Part shown: one piece after another, positions 1 through 8,983 of the stretch
Layout of the letters: the number at the start of each line of letters is the position of its first letter
Numbering within the stretch: the stretch's first letter is position 1
Source: UKL13-2 sp044229235
GTDB lineage: Bacteria > Pseudomonadota > Gammaproteobacteria > Burkholderiales > Usitatibacteraceae
Assembly (NCBI GenBank): GCA_044229235.1
Contig: JBGATH010000003.1
Coordinates: 62,001 to 126,000, forward strand
DNA: 64,000 bases
Reading direction: 5' to 3'
The notes under the pieces: model-generated
What the model saw: only the letters and a program-made list of their open reading frames with translations
What the model was told of the DNA's origin: nothing
Databases searched by the model: none
Program-made: the position numbers and the translations under genes

Positions 1-1
1 C

Positions 2-532
2 ATCGCCTGCCGCGAAAACGGCATCAGCGCCTACTTGCGCCACCCGATCGCCGCGAACCAGATCAACGAGGCCATCTCAGCAGTGATGGGTACGCAGGAC
101 GATGCCGAATCGACCTCCACGCTGATTACGCGCCATTCCCTGCGCGAAGCCAAGGCCGGCAGCGTGCTGGTCGTCGACCCGAACCGCGAGCACGCCATCG
201 TGGCGGTGAGCACGCTGAAGAAAAAAGACTACCGCGTGGTGCACGCAGATACGGCCGAGGAAGCCTTCACGGAATTGGCGCAGGACGTATTTGACCTGAT
301 CATCCTCGATCCCCTGGCCAAGGGGTTTGCCGAACTGGGCATCGAAGGCATTGCCGACAAGCTGCAGGAGAAATTTGCCAGCACCTCGGTCAACATCCCC
401 GTGTTGCTGGCGGTGGAGGACGACATCTCCGCGATCGAGTATGGCTTTGCCGGCATGCTGCGGAAGCCCTACGACAAGGATGAGCTGGTGCAAAAGGCGG
501 CCACGCTCATTCCCACCAAGGTCGCGGCCTGA
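2..532 (+). CDS. C-terminal end of a multi-receiver signalling protein, probably a hybrid histidine kinase (5' truncated by window)
   Basis: The reading frame is open from the first bases of the window, so the N-terminus lies upstream. About 30 residues look like the end of one receiver domain (GISAYLRHPI, then a helix). A linker with TRHSLRE follows, the kind of link often seen between tandem receivers of hybrid kinases. A second receiver-like domain then runs to the end: an acidic start VLVVDPN, a candidate phospho-acceptor Asp in FDLIILDP and the conserved Lys in LRKPYDKDEL. The second acidic residue of the pocket and the usual Ser/Thr before the beta-4/alpha-4 loop (here VLLAVED) are not conserved, so it may be a degenerate receiver. 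The output is unknown because the upstream domains are missing. A multi-receiver response regulator is the alternative. Confidence 0.7.
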   Translation: MACRENGISAYLRHPIAANQINEAISAVMGTQDDAESTSTLITRHSLREAKAGSVLVVDPNREHAIVAVSTLKKKDYRVVHADTAEEAFTELAQDVFDLIILDPLAKGFAELGIEGIADKLQEKFASTSVNIPVLLAVEDDISAIEYGFAGMLRKPYDKDELVQKAATLIPTKVAA

Positions 533-559
533 CGCGATCGCTTTGACGGACCCGGAAAG

Positions 560-1342
560 CTAGTCGCGTCGCGCGTCGAGCAAGCGTGCCGCCAGTTCCA
601 CGAAGCCGGCGCCACATTCCTGCGTCGTGACGAATGCGGGCAATGCCTCCAGCTGGGAGGCGAAGCGGCGCACATTGGCCACGCCGACGGTATGCGGGAA
701 ATACGCAAACATCGGTGCGTCATTCGGTGAATCACCGACAAACACGCATGCATTTTTCAGCGCATCGAGATCCATGCCGAGGCGCTCGGCGGCAAACAGC
801 CTGGCCGTGGAAAGCTTGTCGTAACTGCCGATCCAGCCATTAACGTGGATGGAACTGATTTTGGCCGCCAGGCCCGCCTGCACCATCAGATCGCGAATGC
901 GCAGGACATCCTCCACAGGCAGCGCCGGCACATCCTCACAGAAATCGATGGCGATATCGGCTTGCCGGTAAGCCTGGTCCGACGCCAGCGCACAGCCGGG
1001 GAACTCGTCAAGAATCTGCCTGGCGACCGCGTCGGTGCGCGCCCGATCCTGCGCCCGCGTGGCGTCATCCTTCACAAAGCGCTGCACCAGCTTGCCTGCG
1101 CGCTGGTCAAAGCAAAAGTAGAACGCGCCATTTTCACCAACCACGCCGTCCACCGGCCACATGCGGGCGATATGGTCACACCAGCCCGCGGGCCTGCCGG
1201 TAATGGGGACGGTGGTCAAACCCGCGGACTGCAGCGACTCCAGCGCGGCATACGCCCCGGCGGTGAGGCGGCCATGGGACGTCAGCGTGTCATCGATATC
1301 GAACAGCACCACGCGGATCCCGCGCAGGACTTCCGCCGGCAT
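560..1342 (-). CDS. HAD superfamily IIB phosphatase
   Basis: Predicted cytoplasmic Mg-dependent phosphohydrolase of about 260 residues. Motif I is VLFDIDDTLTS, with the nucleophile and general-acid Asp pair. VPITGRPAGWC is motif II and VFVGDSPNDAPMFAYF is motif IV. GVVGENGAFYF is typical of the Cof/sugar-phosphatase (IIB) branch. The substrate cannot be read from sequence; sugar phosphates or phosphoglycerate-type substrates are usual for the branch. I start it at ATG 1342. The frame is open 29 codons further upstream, but that stretch runs into the palindromic repeat at 1397-1465 and is not domain sequence. It is the last gene of a minus-strand run after glpD. Confidence 0.8.
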   Translation of the reverse strand: MPAEVLRGIRVVLFDIDDTLTSHGRLTAGAYAALESLQSAGLTTVPITGRPAGWCDHIARMWPVDGVVGENGAFYFCFDQRAGKLVQRFVKDDATRAQDRARTDAVARQILDEFPGCALASDQAYRQADIAIDFCEDVPALPVEDVLRIRDLMVQAGLAAKISSIHVNGWIGSYDKLSTARLFAAERLGMDLDALKNACVFVGDSPNDAPMFAYFPHTVGVANVRRFASQLEALPAFVTTQECGAGFVELAARLLDARRD

Positions 1343-1396
1343 GTCGGCCAGCGGCTTCAACGGTGCAACCCGGGCTGCCGGCGTGTACCAATAACA

Positions 1397-1465
1397 AAAA
1401 CTCCAGCATTGGCGCGGCTCTTCAGGCAAAAACGGCCGGAAAGGCTCATCAGTGCTGGACTTTCA
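1397..1465 (+). repeat. Palindromic intergenic repeat, copy A
   Basis: An imperfect inverted repeat of about 65 bp. The left arm reads AAACTCCAGCATTGGCGCGG; the reverse complement of the right arm reads AAAGTCCAGCACTGATGAGC. It lies between glpD and the HAD phosphatase, and the right arm overlaps the glpD stop codon (1449-1451) and last residues. It is one of six copies in the window, all with the GGCGCGGCT arm on the left of the plus strand. On mRNA it would fold into a long hairpin. Confidence 0.85.
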
Positions 1466-2963
1466 GCTTTTCGCGAATAAACGCTGCGGCACGCTCGCGT
1501 TCGGCGCCATCCATGTGCAGACCGCATTTGGTGCGGCGCCAGAGGATGTCGTCGGGCTGCCGCGCCCACTCGTGGGCAATGCAGTAGTCGATCTCGCGTT
1601 CGCACAGCAGATTCATGCCGGAACCAAATACCACCCCGAGATCCGCGACCGAACGCACGCCTGACAGCACGCTCTCTGCGTTGGTGCCGTGCCGGTTCAG
1701 CAGCCGCGCCAGATAGTCGGGCGCGATGCCGCTGTGGCGTTGTTGCAGTGACGCCAGCAGTTCGCGTGTATCGTCAAAATCGCCGCCCGGCAGGGGCTGG
1801 GCGTGTGTCCAGGCCGGCGACATTTCCGGGTAGTACGGCGCCAGGTCGGACAGCACGTGCTCGGCGAGCTTGCGGTAGGTCGTGATCTTGCCACCGAAGA
1901 TCGACAGCAGCGGCAACTTGCCGGCGCGATCATCCACCATCAGCGTGTAATCGCGCGTGACCTTTGACGGATCGTTGCTGCCGTCGTCGTACAGCGGCCG
2001 CACGCCGGCGTAACTCCACACGACATCGGTCTCATGCAGCGGTTTGACCAGATACTGGTTGACGGCGCGCAGCAGATAACGGGTTTCTTCTGCGGAAATG
2101 CCGTCAGCCTCGGCCAGCGAATCGATGGCCACATCGGTGGTGCCGATGAGGCTGAAGTCGCGCTCGTAGGGAATGACGAAAATCACCCGCTTGTCGGTGT
2201 TCTGCAGCAGGTAAGCGTGTTCGTAGGCATGGATGCGCGGCACCACGATGTGGCTGCCCTTGACCAGTTTCACACTGGCCTCGGCCGGCGTCCGCAGGGC
2301 ATCGTCGAGCACCTGCTTTACCCACGGACCGGCCGCGTTGACCACGCCGCGCGCCTTTACCACGCTCTCCGCCCGCGTGTCCGCGTCGGTGAGGGTCAGG
2401 TGCCAGGCGCCATCAACACGGGCGCCGCCGGTCACGCGCGTGCGCACACGCACGTCGGCACCGTGATCGCGCGCATCCATGGCATTGAGCAGCGTGAGGC
2501 GCGAATCGTCCACGCGCGTATCGGAGTAGAAGAAGCCGCGCCGCAGGGATTTGCGCAAGCCGGCGCTGTAGCGTTCGTCCGGGAACGGCACGGTGCGCGA
2601 ACCGGGCAGCGAAATGCGGCCGCCGATGTGGTCGTACATGAACAGGCCGAGGCGCACCATCCACGCAGGTCGCATGCTGGCGTCGTGCGGGACGATGAAT
2701 TCGGCAGGGTGAATGATGTGCGGCGCGAGTTTCAGCAGCACCTCGCGCTCCTGCAGCGACTCCCGCACCAGGCGGAATTCATATTGCTCGAGATAGCGCA
2801 GGCCGCCGTGGACCATCTTCGAGCTCCACGAACTTGTGGCCGAGGCGATGTCGTCCATCTCCAGCAGCAACACCTTGAGGCCGCGACCGGCAGCGTCGCG
2901 GGCGATGCCGCAGCCGTTGATGCCTCCGCCGATCACCGCCAGATCAAACACCGTTTCAGGCAT
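1449..2963 (-). CDS. glpD: Aerobic glycerol-3-phosphate dehydrogenase (FAD)
   Basis: Membrane-associated flavoenzyme oxidising sn-glycerol-3-phosphate to dihydroxyacetone phosphate and passing electrons to quinone. The protein (504 residues) begins with a Rossmann FAD motif, AVIGGGINGCGIARDAAGRG. It has the family signatures SSWSSKMVHGGLRYLEQ and ANAAGPW-type sequence (VNAAGPWVKQVL), GTTDV in the substrate region, FGGKITTYRKLAEH, and the C-terminal DAO-C domain. Its length matches the family. I chose ATG 2963; the frame extends 5 codons to a TTG. The start is 11 nt behind the Nudix stop, suggesting co-transcription. The last codons overlap palindromic repeat copy A. Confidence 0.95.
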   Translation of the reverse strand: MPETVFDLAVIGGGINGCGIARDAAGRGLKVLLLEMDDIASATSSWSSKMVHGGLRYLEQYEFRLVRESLQEREVLLKLAPHIIHPAEFIVPHDASMRPAWMVRLGLFMYDHIGGRISLPGSRTVPFPDERYSAGLRKSLRRGFFYSDTRVDDSRLTLLNAMDARDHGADVRVRTRVTGGARVDGAWHLTLTDADTRAESVVKARGVVNAAGPWVKQVLDDALRTPAEASVKLVKGSHIVVPRIHAYEHAYLLQNTDKRVIFVIPYERDFSLIGTTDVAIDSLAEADGISAEETRYLLRAVNQYLVKPLHETDVVWSYAGVRPLYDDGSNDPSKVTRDYTLMVDDRAGKLPLLSIFGGKITTYRKLAEHVLSDLAPYYPEMSPAWTHAQPLPGGDFDDTRELLASLQQRHSGIAPDYLARLLNRHGTNAESVLSGVRSVADLGVVFGSGMNLLCEREIDYCIAHEWARQPDDILWRRTKCGLHMDGAERERAAAFIREKLKVQH

Positions 2964-2974
2964 GTTGCCGGCTT

Positions 2975-3532
2975 TCAAAGGCGGTGCCGGAACTTGTCCA
3001 GCCAGAGCAGTGACAGCGCAGTCTTGGTATCGGTGATCTCGCCTGATCCGACCATGGCCACGGCCTCATCGACCGACATGGTGAACACTTCCAGGAACTC
3101 GCCTTCGTCACGTCGATGGCCGACGAAGGACAGATCGCGCGCAACATAAAGTTCGATGATTTCGTTGGAGTAGCCAATGCCGGCGTGCATGGTGATGGCG
3201 TGTTGCCAATGGGCGGCAGTGTAACCAGTTTCCTCAACCAGCTCCCGCCGCGCGGTCTCGGCGTGTGCCTCGCCCGGATCGATCTTGCCGGCGGGCAATT
3301 CGATGAAATGGCGACGTACCGGGTAGCGGTATTGGTGTTCGAACACCAGGGTGGAGTCATCCACAAACGCGGCCACCATCACCGCGCCCGGGTGGATGAC
3401 ATATTCGCGATAAGACTCACCGCCATCGGGCAGGCGAACCTGGTCGGATTGGACGCGCAGCAGCTTGCCGTCAAGCAGGCGCTCGCTGGAAATCGTGTGC
3501 TCGGTGAAATCGGGAAACGTTCGATCAGTCAT
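2975..3532 (-). CDS. Nudix hydrolase, ADP-ribose pyrophosphatase type
   Basis: A 185-residue protein with a complete Nudix box at residues 82-104: G, E88, REL at 96-98, EE at 100-101, G103. The preceding EHQYRYPVRRHFIELPAG is characteristic of the ADP-ribose/nucleoside-diphosphate-sugar pyrophosphatase (NudF-like) branch, which hydrolyses ADP-ribose to AMP and ribose-5-phosphate. In many betaproteobacteria a Nudix gene follows nuoN, as here (43 bp after it). The substrate assignment is by family only. ATG 3532 is the first start and fits the family N-terminus. Confidence 0.88.
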   Translation of the reverse strand: MTDRTFPDFTEHTISSERLLDGKLLRVQSDQVRLPDGGESYREYVIHPGAVMVAAFVDDSTLVFEHQYRYPVRRHFIELPAGKIDPGEAHAETARRELVEETGYTAAHWQHAITMHAGIGYSNEIIELYVARDLSFVGHRRDEGEFLEVFTMSVDEAVAMVGSGEITDTKTALSLLWLDKFRHRL

Positions 3533-3574
3533 GACCGAAAGGTTACCAGCAGCCGCGCAGAATGATGCGACTGA

Positions 3575-5020
3575 TCAGAGCGAACGCTGGATCGCGTTCA
3601 GGCAGGCGGTCATCAGCAGGCCCGGGAACAGGCCCAGCACCAGCAGGCTCAAGGCGTTCAGCGACAGCAGGCTGCGGAATGCGCTGCCGGCCACGATCGG
3701 CGACTCGTCCGTCGGCTTATCGAAGTACATGAGCTTGACGATGCGCAGGTAGTAGAACGCGCCAATGACGCTCATCAGCACTGCGAACACCACCAGCCAG
3801 GTGTAGCCGGCATTGAGCACGCCTTCCAGAACGGTCAGCTTGGCCCAGAAGCCCAGGAACGGCGGGATGCCGGCCATCGAGAACATGACGATCAGCATCA
3901 GGAACGCATACCACGGCGAGCGCTGATTGAGTCCTTTGAAATCGTCGATGTTGTCGGCCTCGAAGCCTTCGCGCGACATGAGCATGATCATGCCGAAGGA
4001 GGCCAGTGTCATCATCACGTAGGTCAGCGTGTAGAACATGCCCGCCGAGTAGCCGTTCTTGGTGCCCGAAAGAATGCCCAGCAGCAGGAAGCCCATGTGC
4101 GAAATGGTCGAGTAGGCCAGCATGCGCTTCAGATTGGTCTGCGAGATGGCAATGATGTTGCCCAGCGCCAGAGAGGCCACCGCCAGTATCACCAGCATGC
4201 CCTGCCAGTCGCTGGTGGCGCCACCCAGCGAATCTGCCAGGATGCGCATGATGAAGCCGAACGCCGAGAGCTTGGGCGCGGAACCGATGAACAGCGTCAT
4301 CGCCGTCGGTGCGCCCTGGTAGACGTCGGGTACCCACATGTGGAACGGCACCACGCCCAGCTTGAAAGCGAGGCCCGCCACCACGAACACCAGGCCGAAG
4401 GTGACCAGCGGGTCGTTGGCGCGGCTGTAGTCGATCATCTTGGCGATCTTGGTCACATCGAGCGAACCGGTCGCACCGTAAATCATCGACATGCCGTAGA
4501 GCAGCAGGCCCGAGGCCAGCGCGCCGAGGATGAAATACTTCATGGCCGCTTCCGACGACGCCACCGAATCGCGATTGAGCGCCACCATGGCGTAACTGGA
4601 AAGCGCCAGCAGTTCCAGGCCAAGGTACAGCGCCACGAAATGATTGGCCGAAACCATGATCATCATGCCGAGCGTGGCGAACAGGATCAGCAGGATGAAC
4701 TCTCCGGTGAACAGTTTGCGTGCCACCAGATAGGCGCGGCTGTAGATGATGACCAGCGCCACGGCAATCGCGATCGCCGCTTTCAGGATGATGGCCATGC
4801 CATCGATGACGAACATGCCGCCGAACGCATAACGCGGCGGACCGAGCGGGTTGTACAGGCTGACCGCCGCCACCAGCAGCGTGAAAATCGACAGCGAGAA
4901 CAGCCGGCCTTCGCGCTGCTCGGGGGTGGAGAACAGGTCAACCAGCATGATCACGCAGGTCATGATCAGCAGGAACACTTCCGGCGCGGCGAGGGAAAGA
5001 TTGATGGAGGAAAACAGCAT
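3575..5020 (-). CDS. nuoN: NADH-quinone oxidoreductase subunit N
   Basis: Antiporter-like proton-pumping subunit in the membrane arm of complex I, 481 residues with about 14 hydrophobic segments. Conserved features include GLELLALSSYAM (the TM5 Glu), a Lys-bearing GLAFKLGVVPFHMWVPDVYQ in TM7, and NLKRMLAYSTISHMGFLLLG. It is the last nuo gene and starts 9 nt after the nuoM stop. GC-rich coding makes a long antisense open frame here, which I consider spurious. Confidence 0.96.
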   Translation of the reverse strand: MLFSSINLSLAAPEVFLLIMTCVIMLVDLFSTPEQREGRLFSLSIFTLLVAAVSLYNPLGPPRYAFGGMFVIDGMAIILKAAIAIAVALVIIYSRAYLVARKLFTGEFILLILFATLGMMIMVSANHFVALYLGLELLALSSYAMVALNRDSVASSEAAMKYFILGALASGLLLYGMSMIYGATGSLDVTKIAKMIDYSRANDPLVTFGLVFVVAGLAFKLGVVPFHMWVPDVYQGAPTAMTLFIGSAPKLSAFGFIMRILADSLGGATSDWQGMLVILAVASLALGNIIAISQTNLKRMLAYSTISHMGFLLLGILSGTKNGYSAGMFYTLTYVMMTLASFGMIMLMSREGFEADNIDDFKGLNQRSPWYAFLMLIVMFSMAGIPPFLGFWAKLTVLEGVLNAGYTWLVVFAVLMSVIGAFYYLRIVKLMYFDKPTDESPIVAGSAFRSLLSLNALSLLVLGLFPGLLMTACLNAIQRSL

Positions 5021-5029
5021 TTCCGGGTC

Positions 5030-6535
5030 CTAGTTGATTTTGCCGGTGGCGACGTGCTTCAGCAGGGCATCCACCGAGGAATGCATGACTTCCGTGATCG
5101 GCATGGGGTACAGGCCCATCACCAGCACCGCCACCGCGAGGATGCCCAGGAACAGCATTTCGCGGCCGTTGATGTCGGTCAGCTCGCGAACGTGGTCGTT
5201 GGCGATGTCGCCAAAGATGACGCGCTTGACCATCCACAGCGTGTAGGCCGCACCCAGTATCAGCGTGGTGGCGGCGAGGAAGGCGTACCAGAAATTGACC
5301 TTTATGGCGCCGAGGATGACCATGAACTCGCCGACGAACCCGGAGGTGGCCGGCAGGCCGGAATTGGCCATGCCGAAAAACACGGCGAAGAACGCAAACT
5401 TGGGCATGGTGTTGATCACGCCGCCGTAGGCCGAGATTTCGCGCGAGTGCACGCGGTCGTACAGCACGCCGATGCACAGGAACATGGCCGCCGAGACGAA
5501 ACCGTGCGATACCATTTGCACCAGCCCGCCCTCCATCGCGACCACGCTGCCCATTTGCTGGGGATTGAACAGGAAGAACGCGAGGGTGACGAAGCCCATG
5601 TGCGAGATCGAAGAATAGGCTACCAGCTTCTTCATGTCGGTCTGCGCCAGCGCGACGAAGCCGATGTACACCACGGCAATCAGCGACAGCGTGATGATGA
5701 AGCCCGACAGCGCAAAGCTTGCATCCGGCGCGATGGGCAGGATGAACCGCAGGAAACCGTAGCCGCCGATCTTCAGCGTGATGGCCGCCAGTACCACCGA
5801 GCCGCCGGTCGGCGCTTCCACGTGCGCATCCGGCAACCAGGTATGCACCGGCCACATCGGCACCTTGACCGAGAACGAGGCGAAGAAGGCAAAAAACAGC
5901 AGCGTCTGTGCCGTCATGCCCAACGACACACGGTGGAAGTCCTGGATGTCGAAACTGCCGTTGGTGACGTTGTAGAGGTAGATCAGCGCAGCCAGCATCA
6001 GCAGCGAGCCCAGCAGCGTGTACAGGAAGAACTTCACCGCGGCATAAACACGGTTCGGGCCACCCCAGACGCCGATGATGAGGAACATCGGGATCAGCAT
6101 CGCCTCGAAGAACAGGTAGAACAGGATCGCGTCGGTGGCGGCGAAAACGCCGTTGATGGTGCCCGACATGATCAGGAAGGCGGCAAGGTACTGCGAAACC
6201 TTGTCCTTGATGACTTCCCACGCGGCGATGACCACGAGAATGGTCATGAAGCTGTTCAACAACACGAACAGCATCGAGATGCCGTCCACGCCCAGCGCGT
6301 AGTTGATGTTGTAGCGCGCAACCCAGGAGGTCCGCTCGACGAACTGCATCGCGGCAGTAGAGTTGTCGAAGCCGGTCCAGAGCGGTATGGCCACGGCAAG
6401 GCCGAGAATGCTGCCGATCAACGCCAGCCAGCGCGCCGCGGACTTCTGATGTTCGCCATTGAGGAACAGCACCATGATGCCGGTGATGATCGGCACCCAG
6501 ATGGTCAGGCTTAGAGTGATTGAGCTGCTTTCCAT
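5030..6535 (-). CDS. nuoM: NADH-quinone oxidoreductase subunit M
   Basis: Second antiporter-like proton-pumping subunit, 501 residues. GVDGISMLFVLLNSF opens the conserved core. KVPMWPVHTWLPDAHVEAPT carries the TM7 Lys and the broken-helix region. DMKKLVAYSSISHMGFVTLA corresponds to the channel-lining segment. Length and segment order match NuoM. It lies between nuoL (27 bp upstream) and nuoN (9 bp downstream) and uses ATG 6535. Confidence 0.96.
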   Translation of the reverse strand: MESSSITLSLTIWVPIITGIMVLFLNGEHQKSAARWLALIGSILGLAVAIPLWTGFDNSTAAMQFVERTSWVARYNINYALGVDGISMLFVLLNSFMTILVVIAAWEVIKDKVSQYLAAFLIMSGTINGVFAATDAILFYLFFEAMLIPMFLIIGVWGGPNRVYAAVKFFLYTLLGSLLMLAALIYLYNVTNGSFDIQDFHRVSLGMTAQTLLFFAFFASFSVKVPMWPVHTWLPDAHVEAPTGGSVVLAAITLKIGGYGFLRFILPIAPDASFALSGFIITLSLIAVVYIGFVALAQTDMKKLVAYSSISHMGFVTLAFFLFNPQQMGSVVAMEGGLVQMVSHGFVSAAMFLCIGVLYDRVHSREISAYGGVINTMPKFAFFAVFFGMANSGLPATSGFVGEFMVILGAIKVNFWYAFLAATTLILGAAYTLWMVKRVIFGDIANDHVRELTDINGREMLFLGILAVAVLVMGLYPMPITEVMHSSVDALLKHVATGKIN

Positions 6536-6562
6536 GTTGTCTTGTTTTAGTCTTGGCCTGAA

Positions 6563-8563
6563 TCAACCGAGCTTCAGGTACACCAGCGAAAGGAGCACAA
6601 ACACGCCGAGGATCATCGTGAAGGCATAGGTATAGACGTGCCCCGTCTGGACATTGCGCGCCACACCCGAGAACCAGCCGATCAGGCGTGCCGTGCCATT
6701 GACCATGATGCCGTCGATGATGGTGACGTCACCGAACTTCCACAGGCCCTTGCCCAGCGCGCGTGCGCCACCGGCGAAAAACCAGTCGTTGAAGCGATCG
6801 AAGCCGTACTTCTCTTCCAGGACCTTCACCGGCAAAGCCAGCGCCGTGCGGATCTTGCCCGGCAGCTCCGGCTTCAGGATGTAGCAGACCCAGGCGGTAC
6901 CCGCGCCGGCGACGGCCAGCCAGAACGGCAGCGAAGTCAGGCCGTGCACCACCATTGCGCCAGCGCCGTGAAATTCTTTCTTCAGCTCGGCCATGGTTTC
7001 GGTCATGGCGATCGCATCCCGGAAGTACCCGCCATACAGCATCGGTTCGATCGTCACCCAGCCGATGAGCACGGACGGAATGGCCAGCAGGATCAGGGGC
7101 AGCGTGACCACCCACGGTGTTTCGTGGGGTTTTTGCCCGGGTGCCAGGCCGTGATGTTCGCCGTGCGCGTCATGGTGGTGATCATCGTGCCCGTGTTCGG
7201 CAAAGCGCTCCTTGCCATGGAAGGCGAAGAACACCAGGCGGAAGGAATACAGCGCGCCGACAAACACGCCGGCCAGTGCCGCCAAATAGGCGATGTGGGC
7301 GCCCGGTGTGTGCGACGCGTGGATCGCTTCGATGATTGAGTCTTTGGAGAAGAAGCCCGCGAACGGCGGAAAGCCGGCGTTGGCAAATGCGCCGATCAGC
7401 ACCGTGAGGTAGGTGATCGGCATGTATTTCCGCAGGCCGCCCATCTTGCGCATGTCCTGCTCGTGGTGCATGGCGATGATGACCGAGCCGGCACCGAGGA
7501 ACAGTACAGCCTTGAAGAACGCATGCGTCATCAGGTGGAAGATGCCCGCCGAGTAGGCGCCGGCACCCAGCGCCATGGTCATGTAGCCGAGTTGCGACAG
7601 CGTCGAATACGCCACCACGCGCTTGATGTCGTACTGCACGATCGCGATCAGCGCCATGAAGAATGCGGTGATCGAACCGATGGCCAGCACGAACGACAGC
7701 GCGGTCTCGGACATTTCAAACAGCGGCGACATGCGCGCGACCATGAAGATTCCTGCCGTCACCATCGTCGCGGCGTGGATCAGCGCGGAGATCGGCGTTG
7801 GGCCCTCCATGGAATCCGGCAGCCAGACATGCAAAGGGAACTGCGCGGATTTGCCCATCGCGCCGATGAACAGGCAGATGCAGATCACCGTAAGCAGCGA
7901 CCATTGCGAACCCGGGAGGATCTCGATGGTGGCGGCCTTGATGCCGGCCGCGAGCTTGAAGGTTTCGGCGTAATCGAGCGTGTTCAGCGTGGCGAACACC
8001 AGGCCGATGCCCAGCAGGAAGCCAAAGTCGCCGACGCGATTGACCAGGAACGCTTTCATGTTGGCGTAAATGGCTGTCGGGCGCTTGAACCAGAAGCCGA
8101 TCAGCAGATACGACACCAGTCCCACCGCTTCCCAGCCGAAAAACAGCTGCAGGAAGTTGTTCGACATCACCAGCATCAGCATTGAGAATGTGAACAGCGA
8201 GATGTAGGCAAAGAAACGCGTGTAGCCATCGTCCTCGGCCATGTAGCCAATGGTGTAAACGTGCACCATCAGCGACACGAAGGTCACCACCAGCATCATC
8301 GTCGCGGTGAGCGCGTCGATCAGGAAGCCAACCTGAAAGTTGATGCCGCCGGTCACCATCCAGGTGTAGACCGTGCCGTTAAAGGTCTTGCCTGCCTGCA
8401 CGTCCTGGAACACCAGGCAGGACAGCGCGAATGCGGCAAAGACGCCGAGGATGGTCACGCTGTGCGCGAAGGCGCGCCCCAGCTTGCCGAAAAAGCCTGC
8501 CAGAATCGCGCCCAGCAGCGGCAGCAGCGGGATGGCCAGCAGGGCCAACTTGTTTTCGATCAT
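6563..8563 (-). CDS. nuoL: NADH-quinone oxidoreductase subunit L
   Basis: Distal antiporter-like subunit, 666 residues, carrying the long C-terminal lateral helix along the membrane arm. Core sequences are FGWEAVGLVSYLLIGFW, KSAQFPLHVWLPDSMEGPTP and DIKRVVAYSTLSQLGYM. A histidine-rich cytoplasmic loop (HGHDDHHHDAHGEHHG) occurs in the C-terminal third. I start at ATG 8563, where GGTGA precedes at good spacing; the open frame extends 8 codons to a TTG that runs toward repeat copy B. The 114-bp gap to nuoK, which holds that repeat, is the widest in the operon. Confidence 0.95.
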   Translation of the reverse strand: MIENKLALLAIPLLPLLGAILAGFFGKLGRAFAHSVTILGVFAAFALSCLVFQDVQAGKTFNGTVYTWMVTGGINFQVGFLIDALTATMMLVVTFVSLMVHVYTIGYMAEDDGYTRFFAYISLFTFSMLMLVMSNNFLQLFFGWEAVGLVSYLLIGFWFKRPTAIYANMKAFLVNRVGDFGFLLGIGLVFATLNTLDYAETFKLAAGIKAATIEILPGSQWSLLTVICICLFIGAMGKSAQFPLHVWLPDSMEGPTPISALIHAATMVTAGIFMVARMSPLFEMSETALSFVLAIGSITAFFMALIAIVQYDIKRVVAYSTLSQLGYMTMALGAGAYSAGIFHLMTHAFFKAVLFLGAGSVIIAMHHEQDMRKMGGLRKYMPITYLTVLIGAFANAGFPPFAGFFSKDSIIEAIHASHTPGAHIAYLAALAGVFVGALYSFRLVFFAFHGKERFAEHGHDDHHHDAHGEHHGLAPGQKPHETPWVVTLPLILLAIPSVLIGWVTIEPMLYGGYFRDAIAMTETMAELKKEFHGAGAMVVHGLTSLPFWLAVAGAGTAWVCYILKPELPGKIRTALALPVKVLEEKYGFDRFNDWFFAGGARALGKGLWKFGDVTIIDGIMVNGTARLIGWFSGVARNVQTGHVYTYAFTMILGVFVLLSLVYLKLG

Positions 8564-8585
8564 GGATTCACCAGCATAAATTGGC

Positions 8586-8653
8586 AAAATGCGAGCGCTG
8601 GCGCGGCTCGCAGGCCCAAATTGGCCTGGGAGGCGCTCCAGTGCTCGACTTTG
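8586..8653 (+). repeat. Palindromic intergenic repeat, copy B
   Basis: Left arm GAGCGCTGGCGCGGCTCGCA, then an inner dyad AGGCCCAAATTGGCCT, then a right arm ending GGAGGCGCTCCAGTGCTCGA. It lies inside the nuo operon between the nuoK stop and the nuoL start, so it must be transcribed with the operon. Same orientation as the other copies. Confidence 0.85.
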
Positions 8654-8677
8654 ATCCGGGACATCTTCGCCACGATG

Positions 8678-8983
8678 TCAGCCTTTCAACGACCCAATGT
8701 CATCGACATTGATCGTCTTCAAGTTGCGGAACAGCACCACGAGGATGGCAAGGCCGATGGCGGACTCCGCCGCCGCGACGGTGAGGATGAAGAACACGAA
8801 CACCTGTCCATGCAGGTCGCCCATGTAGTGCGCAAAGGCGATGAAATTCATGTTGACCGCGAGCAGCATCAGCTCGATGGCCATCAGCAAGACGATGATG
8901 TTCTTGCGGTTGAGGAAGATTCCCGCCACCGAAATGGCAAACAGGATGGCCGACAGCACCAGGTAGTCCGCGAGGGTGATCAT
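8678..8983 (-). CDS. nuoK: NADH-quinone oxidoreductase subunit K
   Basis: Small membrane-arm subunit, 101 residues and three transmembrane helices. It carries the two buried Glu positions of the proton path, in LLMAIELMLLAVNMNFI and TVAAAESAIGLAILV. The start codon overlaps the nuoJ stop (ATGA arrangement at 8980-8983), which indicates translational coupling. Confidence 0.97.
   Translation of the reverse strand: MITLADYLVLSAILFAISVAGIFLNRKNIIVLLMAIELMLLAVNMNFIAFAHYMGDLHGQVFVFFILTVAAAESAIGLAILVVLFRNLKTINVDDIGSLKG

Noticed and set aside
4097..6514. An 805-residue open frame antisense to nuoN and nuoM
   Set aside because: The translation is rich in His, Arg, Gln and Asp with no hydrophobic core or domain. 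It mirrors codons of real membrane proteins; GC-rich sequence routinely leaves such antisense frames open.
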